Shown here: piece after piece, positions 1-8,036 of the stretch
How positions within the stretch are numbered: the first letter of the stretch is position 1
How the letters are laid out: every line of letters begins with the position of its first letter
Source: Planctomycetaceae bacterium
GTDB lineage: Bacteria; Planctomycetota; Planctomycetia; Planctomycetales; Planctomycetaceae
Assembly (NCBI GenBank): GCA_003445035.1
Contig: DLVV01000374.1
Location: 13,830 to 33,273 of the forward strand
DNA length: 19,444 bases
Direction of reading: 5' to 3'
Notes under the pieces: generated by a model
Database searches by the model: none
What the model was told of the DNA's origin: nothing
The model's input: only the letters and a program-made list of their open reading frames with translations
Translations under genes and position numbers: made by a program

Positions 1-534
1 TCCGCCGACGAATCCGCCGACGTGAAGGCCGTCCCGGTGGTTCTGTTCATACTGCTGGTCGGAGCAACCGTGGTGGTTGTCAGCAGCCATGTGCTGATCG
101 AGTCGGTCACCGTGGTGGCTCTCAGGCTCTCGGTGCCGCAGGTGGTGATTTCGGCGACGTTGGTGGCTTTCGGGACATCCTTGCCCGAATTGGTTGTCGG
201 CATGACCGCGATCCGCCGTGGCCATCCCGAGTTGCTGGTCGGCAACGTCATCGGTGCCGACGTGCTCAACGTCCTGTTTGTGATCGGGGCGTCGGCGATT
301 GCGTCCCCGTTACCGATCGTCGACAGCGCGGCACGGATTCCCGAGGTGTTCCTCTACGTGCACTTGCCGGCGATGCTGGCGATCCTGGTCCTGTTCCGCT
401 TGTTCATCTTCCGCGCGGTGCGAAAGAACACGTTCGAACGACCGATGGGTCTGCCACTGGTGCTGTTGTACATCGTGTTCGTTGTCATCAGCTTCGCGGT
501 CGGAGGCAATCCGGCCGCCGTGGGGACGCCATGA
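1..534 (+). CDS. Na+/Ca2+ exchanger (CaCA) family membrane protein, C-terminal part
   Basis: The reading frame is open from the first base of the window, so the gene begins upstream and only its last 177 codons are here. The translation is very hydrophobic, with about four to five membrane segments. It carries the CaCA alpha-repeat signature GTSLPELVVG followed by GNVIGADVLNVLFVIG. The usual alpha repeat has a polar GSN in that second part; here it reads GAD, which could alter ion selectivity. These proteins exchange Na+ (or H+ or K+) for Ca2+ across the inner membrane through two inverted alpha repeats, and this fragment is the second one. The short SADESADV stretch at the window start looks like the acidic linker between the two halves. 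The stop codon overlaps the next start by four bases (ATGA), indicating translational coupling with the LarA-like gene. The family is well supported; the transported ion is not. Confidence 0.85.
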   Translation, partial: SADESADVKAVPVVLFILLVGATVVVVSSHVLIESVTVVALRLSVPQVVISATLVAFGTSLPELVVGMTAIRRGHPELLVGNVIGADVLNVLFVIGASAIASPLPIVDSAARIPEVFLYVHLPAMLAILVLFRLFIFRAVRKNTFERPMGLPLVLLYIVFVVISFAVGGNPAAVGTP

Positions 535-1784
535 CGGGAACGTCTTCGGCGATGACCGAGTCGTTGGAACCCGGTTCGGTAGAGGAGTGGTTTGCTTCGC
601 GATTGCCCGTCGAAGAGTTTTCTGGTCGTCGGGTGCTGGTGGTCGTGCCGGATTCGACACGTACCGCCCCGTTGCCGTTGCTCTTCGGAGCCCTCCATCG
701 ACAGATCGGACCCGTCGCAGCCGCCGTCGATGTGATCGTTGCGCTGGGAACCCATCCGGCGATGGAAGCCACCGCGATCGCCGCGATGCTCGGAATCGAT
801 CGTATCGAGGGAGGTGAGTCGATTGGTCTGTTCAACCACGAGTGGGATCACCCCGGCCGCCTGAAGAGAATTGGAACGCTCACCGCCGCCGACACCGAGG
901 AGATTTCCGATGGACTGCTCTCCGAGGATGTCGCCGTTGAAATCAATTCGCGAATCGACGACTACGACCTGCTGCTGGTCCTGGGCCCGGTGTTCCCTCA
1001 CGAGGTCGTCGGTTTCTCGGGCGGCAACAAGTACTTCTTTCCCGGCATCGCCGGAGCCGAGATCCTCAACTTCTTCCACTGGCTCGGGGCCCTGATCACC
1101 AACGCCAGGATAATCGGGGTCAGCCGGACTCCGGTTCGCGAGGTGGTTGACCGAGCCGCGGCGATGATCCCCGTCGATCGCCGCTGCGTGGCCTTCGTCG
1201 TTGGCGGTGACGGTGGGGTCCTGGACCTGTTTTACGGGACTCCGGAGGACGCCTGGGCGGGTGCGGCGGACCTTTCCAACCGGATTCACATTCTCCGGAA
1301 GCCTCGGCCATTCGACACCGTGCTCTCGTGTGCCCCGGCGATGTACGACGAGTTGTGGGTGGCCGGAAAGTGCATGTACAAGCTTGAACCGGTTGTCGCC
1401 GACGGGGGTGAGTTGATCATCTATGCTCCACACCTGACGGAGATCTCGGTCACTCACGGGCGGTTGATCGAGCAGGTGGGTTACCACGTGCGGGACTATT
1501 TCACGAACCAGCCCGACCGGTTTGCCGATATTCCTCGTGGTGTCCTGGCGCATTCGACCCACGTCCGTGGCGGTGGAAGCATGGTCGACGGGGTGGAACG
1601 GCCCCGGATCAACGTGACGCTGGCTACGGGGTTGTCCGAGGAGACCTGCCGACGTATCAATCTGGGATGGCGCGATCCGGCAACGATTGATATCGAGTCT
1701 TTTGCCGATCGGGAGGACGAGGGTGTGTTACTGGTACGGAGTGCCGGCGAGCACCTGTACCGGCTCGAGGAGGATCTGACATGA
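531..1784 (+). CDS. LarA-like nickel-pincer-nucleotide racemase/epimerase homologue (DUF2088)
   Basis: A 417-residue protein resembling lactate racemase LarA, which uses a covalently bound nickel-pincer nucleotide to racemise or epimerise 2-hydroxy acids. The key residues can be placed by spacing. A D-x-T-R motif is at D41-R44, GTH gives H75, and H157, K167 (in GGNKYFFPGIAG) and H183 follow. From memory these match D72/R75, H108, H174, K184 and H200 of the Lactiplantibacillus LarA. The 10- and 16-residue gaps around the lysine match exactly, so the cofactor lysine, nickel-binding histidine and both acid/base histidines seem present. The substrate is unknown; LarA homologues act on several hydroxy acids and sugar acids. 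Cofactor-synthesis genes larB, larC and larE are not in the window. The ATG start overlaps the upstream stop and has a GGGGA ribosome site four bases before it. The stop overlaps the hisN-like start, so the three genes probably form one transcript. Confidence 0.82.
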   Translation: MTGTSSAMTESLEPGSVEEWFASRLPVEEFSGRRVLVVVPDSTRTAPLPLLFGALHRQIGPVAAAVDVIVALGTHPAMEATAIAAMLGIDRIEGGESIGLFNHEWDHPGRLKRIGTLTAADTEEISDGLLSEDVAVEINSRIDDYDLLLVLGPVFPHEVVGFSGGNKYFFPGIAGAEILNFFHWLGALITNARIIGVSRTPVREVVDRAAAMIPVDRRCVAFVVGGDGGVLDLFYGTPEDAWAGAADLSNRIHILRKPRPFDTVLSCAPAMYDELWVAGKCMYKLEPVVADGGELIIYAPHLTEISVTHGRLIEQVGYHVRDYFTNQPDRFADIPRGVLAHSTHVRGGGSMVDGVERPRINVTLATGLSEETCRRINLGWRDPATIDIESFADREDEGVLLVRSAGEHLYRLEEDLT

Positions 1785-2584
1785 GTGATGCGATCCACGA
1801 TCTCTCCGGCAGACTCGATTTTGCCGTGGCGGTGGCGGCCGAGGCTGGTGAGTTGATCATGCGGCACTACCACGACACGGACCTGGTCATTGAACGCAAA
1901 CGAGACGATTCTCCGGTGACCGCTGCCGACCGGGAGGCCGAGCAGTTGATTCGCCAGCGGGTGTCAGAGCAGTGGCCTGAGGACGGAGTGCTGGGAGAGG
2001 AATTCGAGGAAACTCCTGGTACGAACGGGTTTCGCTGGATCCTCGATCCGATCGACGGCACCAAGTCGTTCATACATCACGTGCCATTGTTTGGCACGCT
2101 GATCGGCCTGGAACTCGACGGACAGATGGTGGCCGGTGTCTGCCGGATGCCAGCCCTCGACGAAGTGGCCTATGGTGGGATGGGGCTGGGGGCATGGTGG
2201 CAGCAGGGGGGCGGTGATCCTCGTCCGGCCCGTGTCTCGAGTGTTCAACGGCTCGACCAGGCCCTGTTTTGCACGACCACGATCACGCGTTGGAGGACGT
2301 TGGGTCGTCAGGACGTGTTCGACCGCCTCTGTGGCCGTTCGTCCCTGGCCCGCGGCTGGAGTGACTGTTATGGGCATCTGTTGGTGGCCACCGGCCGAGC
2401 CGACGTGATGGTCGATCCGGTGATGAACATCTGGGATGCGGCGGCACTGTTGCCGATCGTGCAGGAAGCCGGTGGTCACTTCCTCACGCTGGACGGCCGA
2501 CCCGTGGTTGACGGTGGCAACGGATTGAGTGTCAACGCCGAGATAAGGGACGAGGTGCTGGAATTGATCGCGGGCAACGAATGA
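1781..2584 (+). CDS. hisN: Inositol-monophosphatase-fold phosphatase, probably histidinol-phosphatase HisN type
   Basis: A 267-residue member of the Mg2+-dependent, Li+-sensitive phosphatase superfamily. The metal-binding motifs are all present: GEEF at residues 72-75, DPIDGTKSF at 89-97 and WDAA at 218-221. The DPIDGTKSFI...VP.FGTLIGL form, and the C-terminal stretch with WSDCYGHLLVATGRADVM then NIWDAAALLPIVQEAGG, fits the HisN branch. HisN dephosphorylates L-histidinol phosphate in histidine synthesis. An inositol monophosphatase or 3'(2'),5'-bisphosphate nucleotidase role is the alternative, and no other his gene is nearby to settle it. The ATG overlaps the preceding stop (ATGA) and has a strong GAGGAGG ribosome site seven bases upstream. 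The length is normal for the family and no residue appears missing. Confidence 0.85.
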   Translation: MSDAIHDLSGRLDFAVAVAAEAGELIMRHYHDTDLVIERKRDDSPVTAADREAEQLIRQRVSEQWPEDGVLGEEFEETPGTNGFRWILDPIDGTKSFIHHVPLFGTLIGLELDGQMVAGVCRMPALDEVAYGGMGLGAWWQQGGGDPRPARVSSVQRLDQALFCTTTITRWRTLGRQDVFDRLCGRSSLARGWSDCYGHLLVATGRADVMVDPVMNIWDAAALLPIVQEAGGHFLTLDGRPVVDGGNGLSVNAEIRDEVLELIAGNE

Positions 2585-2605
2585 GATCGATTCTCGGTTC
2601 GGCCA

Positions 2606-2633
2606 TTCGCAATCTGGTTTCAGCAGTTAGAAT
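2606..2633 (+). promoter_or_regulatory. Candidate sigma70-type promoter for the BatA-type pair
   Basis: In the 82-base gap before the BatA-type gene, TTCGCA (2606-2611) is followed after 16 bases by TAGAAT (2628-2633). The -10 box differs from the consensus at one position and the -35 box at two. Transcription would start near 2640, giving a short leader before the ATG at 2667. The same TAGAAT box recurs ahead of two other plus-strand units in the window. Confidence 0.45.
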
Positions 2634-2666
2634 GTCGTCGGACCCGTCGATTGGTGTCGTCACCCG

Positions 2667-5195
2667 ATGCAACTGATCAACCCCGCCATCATCTATGGAC
2701 TCGGCCTGGCCGCGGTGCCGGTCGTCCTGCACATGTTGCTGCGGGCCCGTCCCAAGCCACACCTGTTTCCCGCTCTGCGACTGCTCCAGGCGAGGCGACG
2801 CCACAACCGTCGCCGGTTGCGGCTTCGACACATCTGGCTGCTGCTGCTGCGGATGGCCCTGATCGCCCTGCTGGTGCTGGCGGTGTCCCGGCCGAAGTTG
2901 CCGGCAGCGAATTACTGGCCTCAGTGGCCTGGCGAGGGGCTGGGGCTGTTGGCGGCATTTCTGTTGCCACTGGTGATCTACTGGTTGACGACGAGCCGCT
3001 GGCGTCACCGTGACTGGCCCGGTCACGTGTTCTCGACTCGTCGGACGCTATTGCGTGGCGGAATGGGTGTGGTGGCCGCGTTGTTGCTGGCACTGTGGGC
3101 CGGGGGGTGGTACGGGCCCCGCGTGGCCGCCGAAGTGACCAATCCGTCGGTGGGAGCGGCACGCAACGCCCCGGTCGCCGCCGTGTTTGTTTTCGACACC
3201 AGCCAGAGCATGGAATATCGACACCAGAGCAGGACCCGGTTGGAGGTGGCCCAGCAGATCGCTCGTGACCATCTCGATCGACTGCCCTCGGGCAGTCGTG
3301 TCGCGGTGATTGACACCTCGATCGAATCGACTCGGGGTGCTGTGCCGGCGGGTGGTGGTGATGAGGGTCGCGATCCTCCTGCGACGGCCGGACGGTTCGT
3401 GATATTCCAGTCGAGCCCGGTGGCTCTGCGACGTCGCATCGAACAACTGGAGTTGCATCCGGTCAGCCGCACTCTCAACGGGTGCATCGAGAGCAGCCTG
3501 TCGCTGCTCGAATCCGATCGTGAACGTGCGTCTCGTCGAACTGGTGGCGAGGATCCTTTTGTCCGGGAGATCTACGTGTTGACCGACCTGGCCCGTGGAG
3601 CCTGGTCACGAGGGGCGGCCGATGCTGATCGGCTTAGCGCAGCGGTTGAGAAGTGTCCGTGGCTGGGCGGTGTCTACGTGGTCGACACCGGTGTCGACCA
3701 TCCCACCAATACGGGCATTGCCTCGCTGGATCTTTCGCGGCAGACCATCGCCGATGGCGGCGCGGTGACGATCACAGCGGCGGTTGACGGGACCGGTGTC
3801 GAGGGCGACGTGGCTCGGACCGTGGACCTGTTCGTGATCAGCGCCGCTGGCAAGCGGATCCCTCGGGGATCGGCCGAGGTCAAGCTGGTTGGAGAAGCGG
3901 CGGCAACGGTCAGCCTCGTCGCTGACGGGCTGACGGGGCCGTTCGTTCAGGGCGAATTGCGGTTGCGATCCAGCGATCCCCTGGCCTCTGACGACGTGGG
4001 GTACTTCACTGTCGCCGTTGCGTCACCTCCGCGTGTCCTGGTGGTGGCCCCGACGGCGTCGGAGGCCACCTACCTGGTCGAAGCCCTGGCTCCCAGGCAG
4101 GAGGTTGAGCGAGGTCGTGCGAGGTTTCTCTGTGAGCACGTGCCCCCCAACCGTCTTAGCGACATGAAACTGGCCGATTTTCGGACCGTGATCCTGCTGA
4201 ATGTCCCTGGAATCAGCGACGAGTCCTGGAGAGGACTCGAGCGTTTCGTCGAGGCGGGCGGCGGACTGGGCGTGGTACTGGGATCGTCGGTGCATTGGCA
4301 ACAGGATCGCGGTGTCAAGCCAACCGCTTACAACAGCGAGTCGGCCCAGGCCGTGCTGCCGGCCACGCTGGACGTCTCCCGCAAGTTCACTCCTCCTGAA
4401 TTTCTCGATCTCCGAAATGCCACGCATCCGGCGTTGAAGCTGTTTGCCGATCTCGGCGGAGCAGGGGATCTCGTGCTCCGTGACATCCGGCTTTACTGGA
4501 GGTTGCAACCCGGTCCTGGTGGCCAGGTGGTGGCACGCTTCACCGGAGACGCGCGAGATCCGGCACTGCTCGAACGGAGCCTCGGCCGGGGTCGCACGTT
4601 GATGCTGGCCTCGGCGCTGGATCTCCGCTGGAACTGGAACGATCTCGCTCGCTCGGACTGGTTCGTCGTACTGGTCGATCAACTGGTCGGATATCTGGCG
4701 CAACGCTCGGGCGAATCCTACACCTACGAGGCCAACACATCGCTGTCCGTCCAGTTGTTCCCGCCGCGTCCGGTCACCGAGTTTTCTGTCGTGGCTCCTG
4801 ACGGCAGCCAGCGGCCGGGGCAATCGCAGACGGGCCAGGTTCTGTCGGTGGATGTCTCGGAGGCCCTGGGCCATTACGAGGTCCGGGGCCGTGGCGATGC
4901 GCAGGCATGGCGGGCCGGTTTCAGCCTGAATCTCGATGCCGCCGAACGCGACCTTGTCCGAATGACCGCGGAAGATCTCGACGCGCTGATCGGTCTCGAC
5001 CGTTACCAGTTGGCTGGGGATCTCGAAGAACTCCAGCGACGTGTCGGGGACATGCGGATCGGCCGCGAGGTGTTCCCGATGGTGCTGCTGCTGTTGCTGA
5101 TTGTCTTCTGCTGTGAACACCTGGTTGCCAACCGTTTCTACGAGGCCGACCACGGAACGACGGCGACGGCCGAGAGCGTGGGGGGCGGCTCGTGA
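2667..5195 (+). CDS. BatA-type membrane protein: VWA domain and amidotransferase-like domain
   Basis: An 842-residue membrane protein. The first 75 residues are the BatA (aerotolerance regulator N-terminal) double-anchor region: a hydrophobic segment at about 5-25, the basic stretch KPHLFPALRLLQARRRHNRRR, and a second segment at about 55-73. Two further hydrophobic segments lie at about 91-110 and 131-150. A von Willebrand A domain begins at about 170 with the metal-site motif DTSQSM (D177, S179, S181). A beta-rich region follows, then at about 450-550 a Rossmann-like domain (PPRVLVVAPTASEATYLVEAL; FVEAGGGLGVVLGSS) resembling class I glutamine amidotransferases but without an obvious catalytic cysteine. 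A final membrane segment is at about 806-825. Such proteins are usually encoded beside MoxR ATPases and DUF58 proteins, which are absent here. The substrate or partner is unknown. The downstream gene overlaps it by four bases. Confidence 0.85.
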   Translation: MQLINPAIIYGLGLAAVPVVLHMLLRARPKPHLFPALRLLQARRRHNRRRLRLRHIWLLLLRMALIALLVLAVSRPKLPAANYWPQWPGEGLGLLAAFLLPLVIYWLTTSRWRHRDWPGHVFSTRRTLLRGGMGVVAALLLALWAGGWYGPRVAAEVTNPSVGAARNAPVAAVFVFDTSQSMEYRHQSRTRLEVAQQIARDHLDRLPSGSRVAVIDTSIESTRGAVPAGGGDEGRDPPATAGRFVIFQSSPVALRRRIEQLELHPVSRTLNGCIESSLSLLESDRERASRRTGGEDPFVREIYVLTDLARGAWSRGAADADRLSAAVEKCPWLGGVYVVDTGVDHPTNTGIASLDLSRQTIADGGAVTITAAVDGTGVEGDVARTVDLFVISAAGKRIPRGSAEVKLVGEAAATVSLVADGLTGPFVQGELRLRSSDPLASDDVGYFTVAVASPPRVLVVAPTASEATYLVEALAPRQEVERGRARFLCEHVPPNRLSDMKLADFRTVILLNVPGISDESWRGLERFVEAGGGLGVVLGSSVHWQQDRGVKPTAYNSESAQAVLPATLDVSRKFTPPEFLDLRNATHPALKLFADLGGAGDLVLRDIRLYWRLQPGPGGQVVARFTGDARDPALLERSLGRGRTLMLASALDLRWNWNDLARSDWFVVLVDQLVGYLAQRSGESYTYEANTSLSVQLFPPRPVTEFSVVAPDGSQRPGQSQTGQVLSVDVSEALGHYEVRGRGDAQAWRAGFSLNLDAAERDLVRMTAEDLDALIGLDRYQLAGDLEELQRRVGDMRIGREVFPMVLLLLLIVFCCEHLVANRFYEADHGTTATAESVGGGS

Positions 5196-7483
5196 TTCGT
5201 TTCGACATGGCACCCGCCTGGCACTGGGGATTGGTCGTCGCGGTTCTGATCGCGGTCGTCGTGCTGATCATCTGGACGTACCCTCGCCGCCTGCGGGCGG
5301 TTTCTCCCGGGACCGGCCGGTTGCTGCTTTGGCTTCGGCTGGCCGTCGCCGGGGTTCTGGCGTTCACGATGTTGCGACCGAGCCTGCAGGTGATCGAACC
5401 CGACAGTCGTCCTCGAGTGTTTGCGGTGGTGATGGATCGCACCCGCAGCATGGAGATTCCCGATGCGGCCGGAGGGAAGACACGGCGGGCGGCATTGGTG
5501 GAGACGGTCGCGGCCTTTCGGACACAGCTCGAAGAGATCGGGGAGAACACCGAGGTGAGGTTCTTTGATTTCGACCGGGACCTTGTGCCGTTGGATCTCG
5601 ACCGGGACCAGGCACCTTCCTCGGAGACGCAGGGGGACCAGACGGCGATGGGCACAGTGCTCGAGAAAGTGCTCGAGGAGGCTCGGAACCAGCAGATCAG
5701 CGGGGTGATCCTGATGGGCGACGGAGCCCAGCGGGCGGTGTCCCCGTTTGACCTGGACCCCCGCCGCGTGGCCCGGATGCTCGGTGACCAGGGGCTTCGT
5801 GTGTTTACCGTGCCCTTCGGTGCCTCCGGAGCCGGCGACAACTCGCTGGATGTCTCGGTGGACGACCTGTTGGTGGACCGCGTGGTGTTTGAGAACAAGG
5901 CGGTGATTGTCCGGGCGAGGGTGAGGCTGATCGGGGCAGCCGGGCGAGATGTCCGCGTCCGCCTGCTGGTTGAGGACCGGACCGGAAAGGCCATTGGCCA
6001 GTCGGGCCTGATGGTGCAGCCGCCGGCCACCGGCCGCACGTCGCCCATCCGTCGCATGTCCACAACGCAGAATGAGGATGTTCGCCTGGTCGAGCTGTCG
6101 TTCGTGCCGACCCGGCCGGGGGAATTCAAGATCGCGGTTGAGGCCGAACCGCTCGACGGCGAGGTTCGACAGGCCAACAACCGCCGCCGATCGTTGATCA
6201 GCGTGCGTCGCGGTGGGATCCGGGTGGCCTATATCGATCGTCCCCGACCCGAACTCCGCAGCGTGCAGTTGTTGAGAGCATCAGAGAAGATCCAGCTCGA
6301 ATCTCACATCGTGCGTCCGGGCCGACGGGCCGGACGGGGGAAGCTTGATGCCGAGCTGTTTGCTCCCGGGCGTCACGACATCTACATCCTCGGGGATGTC
6401 CCGGCCAGCGTGCTGGGACGCGAGCACCTGTCCCGCCTGGCAGCGCGGATTCGTGATGGGGCCGGATTGCTGATGCTGGGCGGTTTCCAGGCTTTCGGAG
6501 CTGGCGGATATTCGGCGACTCCACTGGCGGAGCTGGTTCCGGTGGCGATGAATGCCGCGGAGGTGCAGGGAGATGGCCCGATCGAAACCGACCTGCACCT
6601 GATGAAAGACATCCGCGTGATCCCCACCGATTCGGGGCTGGCTCACTACATCATGCGGATTGCTGATTCGGGTGAGGTGAACCGGGCTCGCTGGGAGGCT
6701 CTGCCCCCGCTGGAGAAGGCCAACCGGCTGCGTCCAAAAAACGAGTTCGTGGATGTGCTCGCGAGAGATCCGGACGGGAACGCGCTGCTGGTTGCCACCG
6801 ACACCGGGAGCGGCCGTTTGATCGCCTTCGCAGGCGATTCGACGTTCTTCTGGTTCCAGTTCGGCCATCGCGAGGTGCACCAGAGGTTCTGGCAGCAGAT
6901 GATCTTCTGGCTGGCTCGCAAGGAGGACGACACCGATCAGCCGGTCTGGGTCCAGGTCGAGCCGCGAACGTTCAACGCGGCGGCGGAGGTGCCGGTGCGG
7001 TTTGGAGCACGAGATGAGCAGGGGAAGCCGATCGATGACGCCCAGTTCCAGGTCAGCGTGTTGGCGCCAGGCCAGAGAAAAGTGGCGTTGAGGCCTCGCA
7101 AGGATGTCGAGGCGTTCTCGTCGCAGTTCGCCGAGACGGGCGAGGCGGGGGATTACTGGGTCGAGGTGACCGCCAGCCGGGGAGGGCAGTCGGTTGGATT
7201 GCCGGCTCGCGCAAGGTTCCTCGTCAACGTTCGTGACCTGGAACTCGACGATCCCGCTGCCGATCCCGGGCTGCTCGAGCAGATCGCCCAGCTCAGCGGC
7301 GGTGCCCGGTTCCCTCCCGAGGAATTCGGTGAAGCGGTCGAACAACTGGCGGCCGAACCCGCAGCGACCGGGGTGACGCAGGCCAACGTCATCGACCTGT
7401 GGGACAACTGGTACGTGCTGGGACTGTTTGTCGGGCTGGTGTCGCTGGAGTGGTTCGTCAGAAAACGTCGCGGACTGGTCTAG
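5192..7483 (+). CDS. Second VWA/amidotransferase-like membrane protein, partner of the BatA-type protein
   Basis: A 763-residue protein built like its upstream neighbour. Two N-terminal membrane segments (about 11-29 and 42-60) are followed by a VWA-like domain starting VFAVVMDRTRSME, where DRTRS (82-86) is a variant of the DxSxS metal site. A beta-sandwich region lies at about 213-335. An amidotransferase-like Rossmann domain at about 340-450 includes HDIYILGDVPASVLG and GAGLLMLGGFQAFGAGGY. A further beta region precedes the C-terminal membrane segment (about 738-756) and the basic tail RKRRGLV. The GTG start at 5192 overlaps the preceding stop as GTGA; an ATG at 5207 is the alternative start. 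I infer that the two proteins act as a membrane-bound pair with their VWA domains outside the cytoplasm. No enzymatic activity can be claimed. Its TAG stop lies within the palindrome CTAG, which also supplies the stop of the converging cupin gene. Confidence 0.8.
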   Translation: MIRFDMAPAWHWGLVVAVLIAVVVLIIWTYPRRLRAVSPGTGRLLLWLRLAVAGVLAFTMLRPSLQVIEPDSRPRVFAVVMDRTRSMEIPDAAGGKTRRAALVETVAAFRTQLEEIGENTEVRFFDFDRDLVPLDLDRDQAPSSETQGDQTAMGTVLEKVLEEARNQQISGVILMGDGAQRAVSPFDLDPRRVARMLGDQGLRVFTVPFGASGAGDNSLDVSVDDLLVDRVVFENKAVIVRARVRLIGAAGRDVRVRLLVEDRTGKAIGQSGLMVQPPATGRTSPIRRMSTTQNEDVRLVELSFVPTRPGEFKIAVEAEPLDGEVRQANNRRRSLISVRRGGIRVAYIDRPRPELRSVQLLRASEKIQLESHIVRPGRRAGRGKLDAELFAPGRHDIYILGDVPASVLGREHLSRLAARIRDGAGLLMLGGFQAFGAGGYSATPLAELVPVAMNAAEVQGDGPIETDLHLMKDIRVIPTDSGLAHYIMRIADSGEVNRARWEALPPLEKANRLRPKNEFVDVLARDPDGNALLVATDTGSGRLIAFAGDSTFFWFQFGHREVHQRFWQQMIFWLARKEDDTDQPVWVQVEPRTFNAAAEVPVRFGARDEQGKPIDDAQFQVSVLAPGQRKVALRPRKDVEAFSSQFAETGEAGDYWVEVTASRGGQSVGLPARARFLVNVRDLELDDPAADPGLLEQIAQLSGGARFPPEEFGEAVEQLAAEPAATGVTQANVIDLWDNWYVLGLFVGLVSLEWFVRKRRGLV

Positions 7484-7845
7484 TCCAGCCACTCGTCTTC
7501 CGGGTCGAACTTCGGCAGGACCACGATCAGCACCTTCATCTTTCCGACCGCCCTGTGCCGTGTGCCGGGTGGAATCATGACGCACTGGCCCGGCCGCACC
7601 GGAATCAACTCGTCGTCCAATTGCATCTGGGCATCGTCGTCACACTCGAGGAAGTAATACGTCTCGGTCAGCCGCTTGTGGTAGTGGAGCTTGGCATCGG
7701 CCGAGATTTCGGTGACGTGGATCGTCCCCGGATAGGACTCGATGTCGGCGAACGCACGCCGGGCCGTTCCGCAGGGACACTCGGTGCCGGGGATCTCGGC
7801 AAAATCGACCAGGTGGTATTTGGCTGCTGCCTGCGTTGGGTTCAT
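7480..7845 (-). CDS. Small cupin-fold protein
   Basis: A 121-residue single-domain cupin. Cupin motif 1 is seen as HYHKRLTE (H54, H56, E61) and motif 2 as GQCVMIPPGTRH (G86, P92, G94, H97). Together these supply the usual three-histidine, one-glutamate metal site. Before the barrel is a CPCGTARRAF stretch (residues 23-32) with two cysteines that could be redox-active or bind metal. Function is not predictable: such proteins include dioxygenases, isomerases and sugar-binding proteins. I chose the ATG at 7843-7845 because the 48 codons further upstream in frame look non-coding and would cover the proposed promoter. The gene converges on the VWA gene with a four-base overlap and diverges from the selenocysteine OsmC-like gene across 191 bases. 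Co-regulation with that gene is possible but not shown. Confidence 0.82.
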   Translation of the reverse strand: MNPTQAAAKYHLVDFAEIPGTECPCGTARRAFADIESYPGTIHVTEISADAKLHYHKRLTETYYFLECDDDAQMQLDDELIPVRPGQCVMIPPGTRHRAVGKMKVLIVVLPKFDPEDEWLD

Positions 7846-7886
7846 TGCTGGTCTCGTCGGCGAGAACTCATCCGGTTCATCCACGC

Positions 7887-7916
7887 ATTGTGGATGGCTC
7901 GTGAGGGTGTCGTCAA
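7887..7916 (-). promoter_or_regulatory. Candidate promoter of the cupin gene
   Basis: Read on the minus strand, TTGACG (7916-7911) is followed after 18 bases by CACAAT (7892-7887). The -35 box matches the sigma70 consensus at five of six positions and the -10 box at four. The start codon lies about 41 bases downstream of the -10 box. The 18-base spacer is one longer than ideal. Confidence 0.35.
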
Positions 7917-7962
7917 CGGGCCGGTCTCGCTGGAAGTTACTGACGGAGTGGTGGGCGGCGGT

Positions 7963-7990
7963 TTGACAGCCGGCTCGGTGTTTCGACAAT
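7963..7990 (+). promoter_or_regulatory. Candidate promoter of the OsmC-like gene
   Basis: A perfect -35 box TTGACA (7963-7968) is followed after 16 bases by GACAAT (7985-7990), four of six matches to the -10 consensus. Transcription would begin near 7997, about 40 bases before the ATG at 8037. This is the best -35 match noticed in the window, which argues that the gene with the in-frame TGA is expressed rather than decayed. Confidence 0.45.
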
Positions 7991-8036
7991 GCGAGAGCTT
8001 CAAGCCATCGTCAACAACCCATCGCAGGGACCAGCT

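Noticed and set aside
1..22. Short direct repeat TCCGCCGACG at the window start
   Set aside because: Two copies within the coding frame encode the acidic linker of the exchanger; too short to treat as a mobile or regulatory repeat.
354..1562. Long open frame on the minus strand opposite the LarA-like gene
   Set aside because: Its translation is rich in Arg, His and Gln with no family resemblance. It mirrors the GC-rich codons of the real gene. Similar antisense frames at 10555-12138 and 12167-13774 were rejected for the same reason.
7846..7989. N-terminal extension of the cupin by 48 residues
   Set aside because: The added residues show no cupin similarity and would overlap the proposed cupin promoter; the ATG at 7845 starts just before recognisable sequence.
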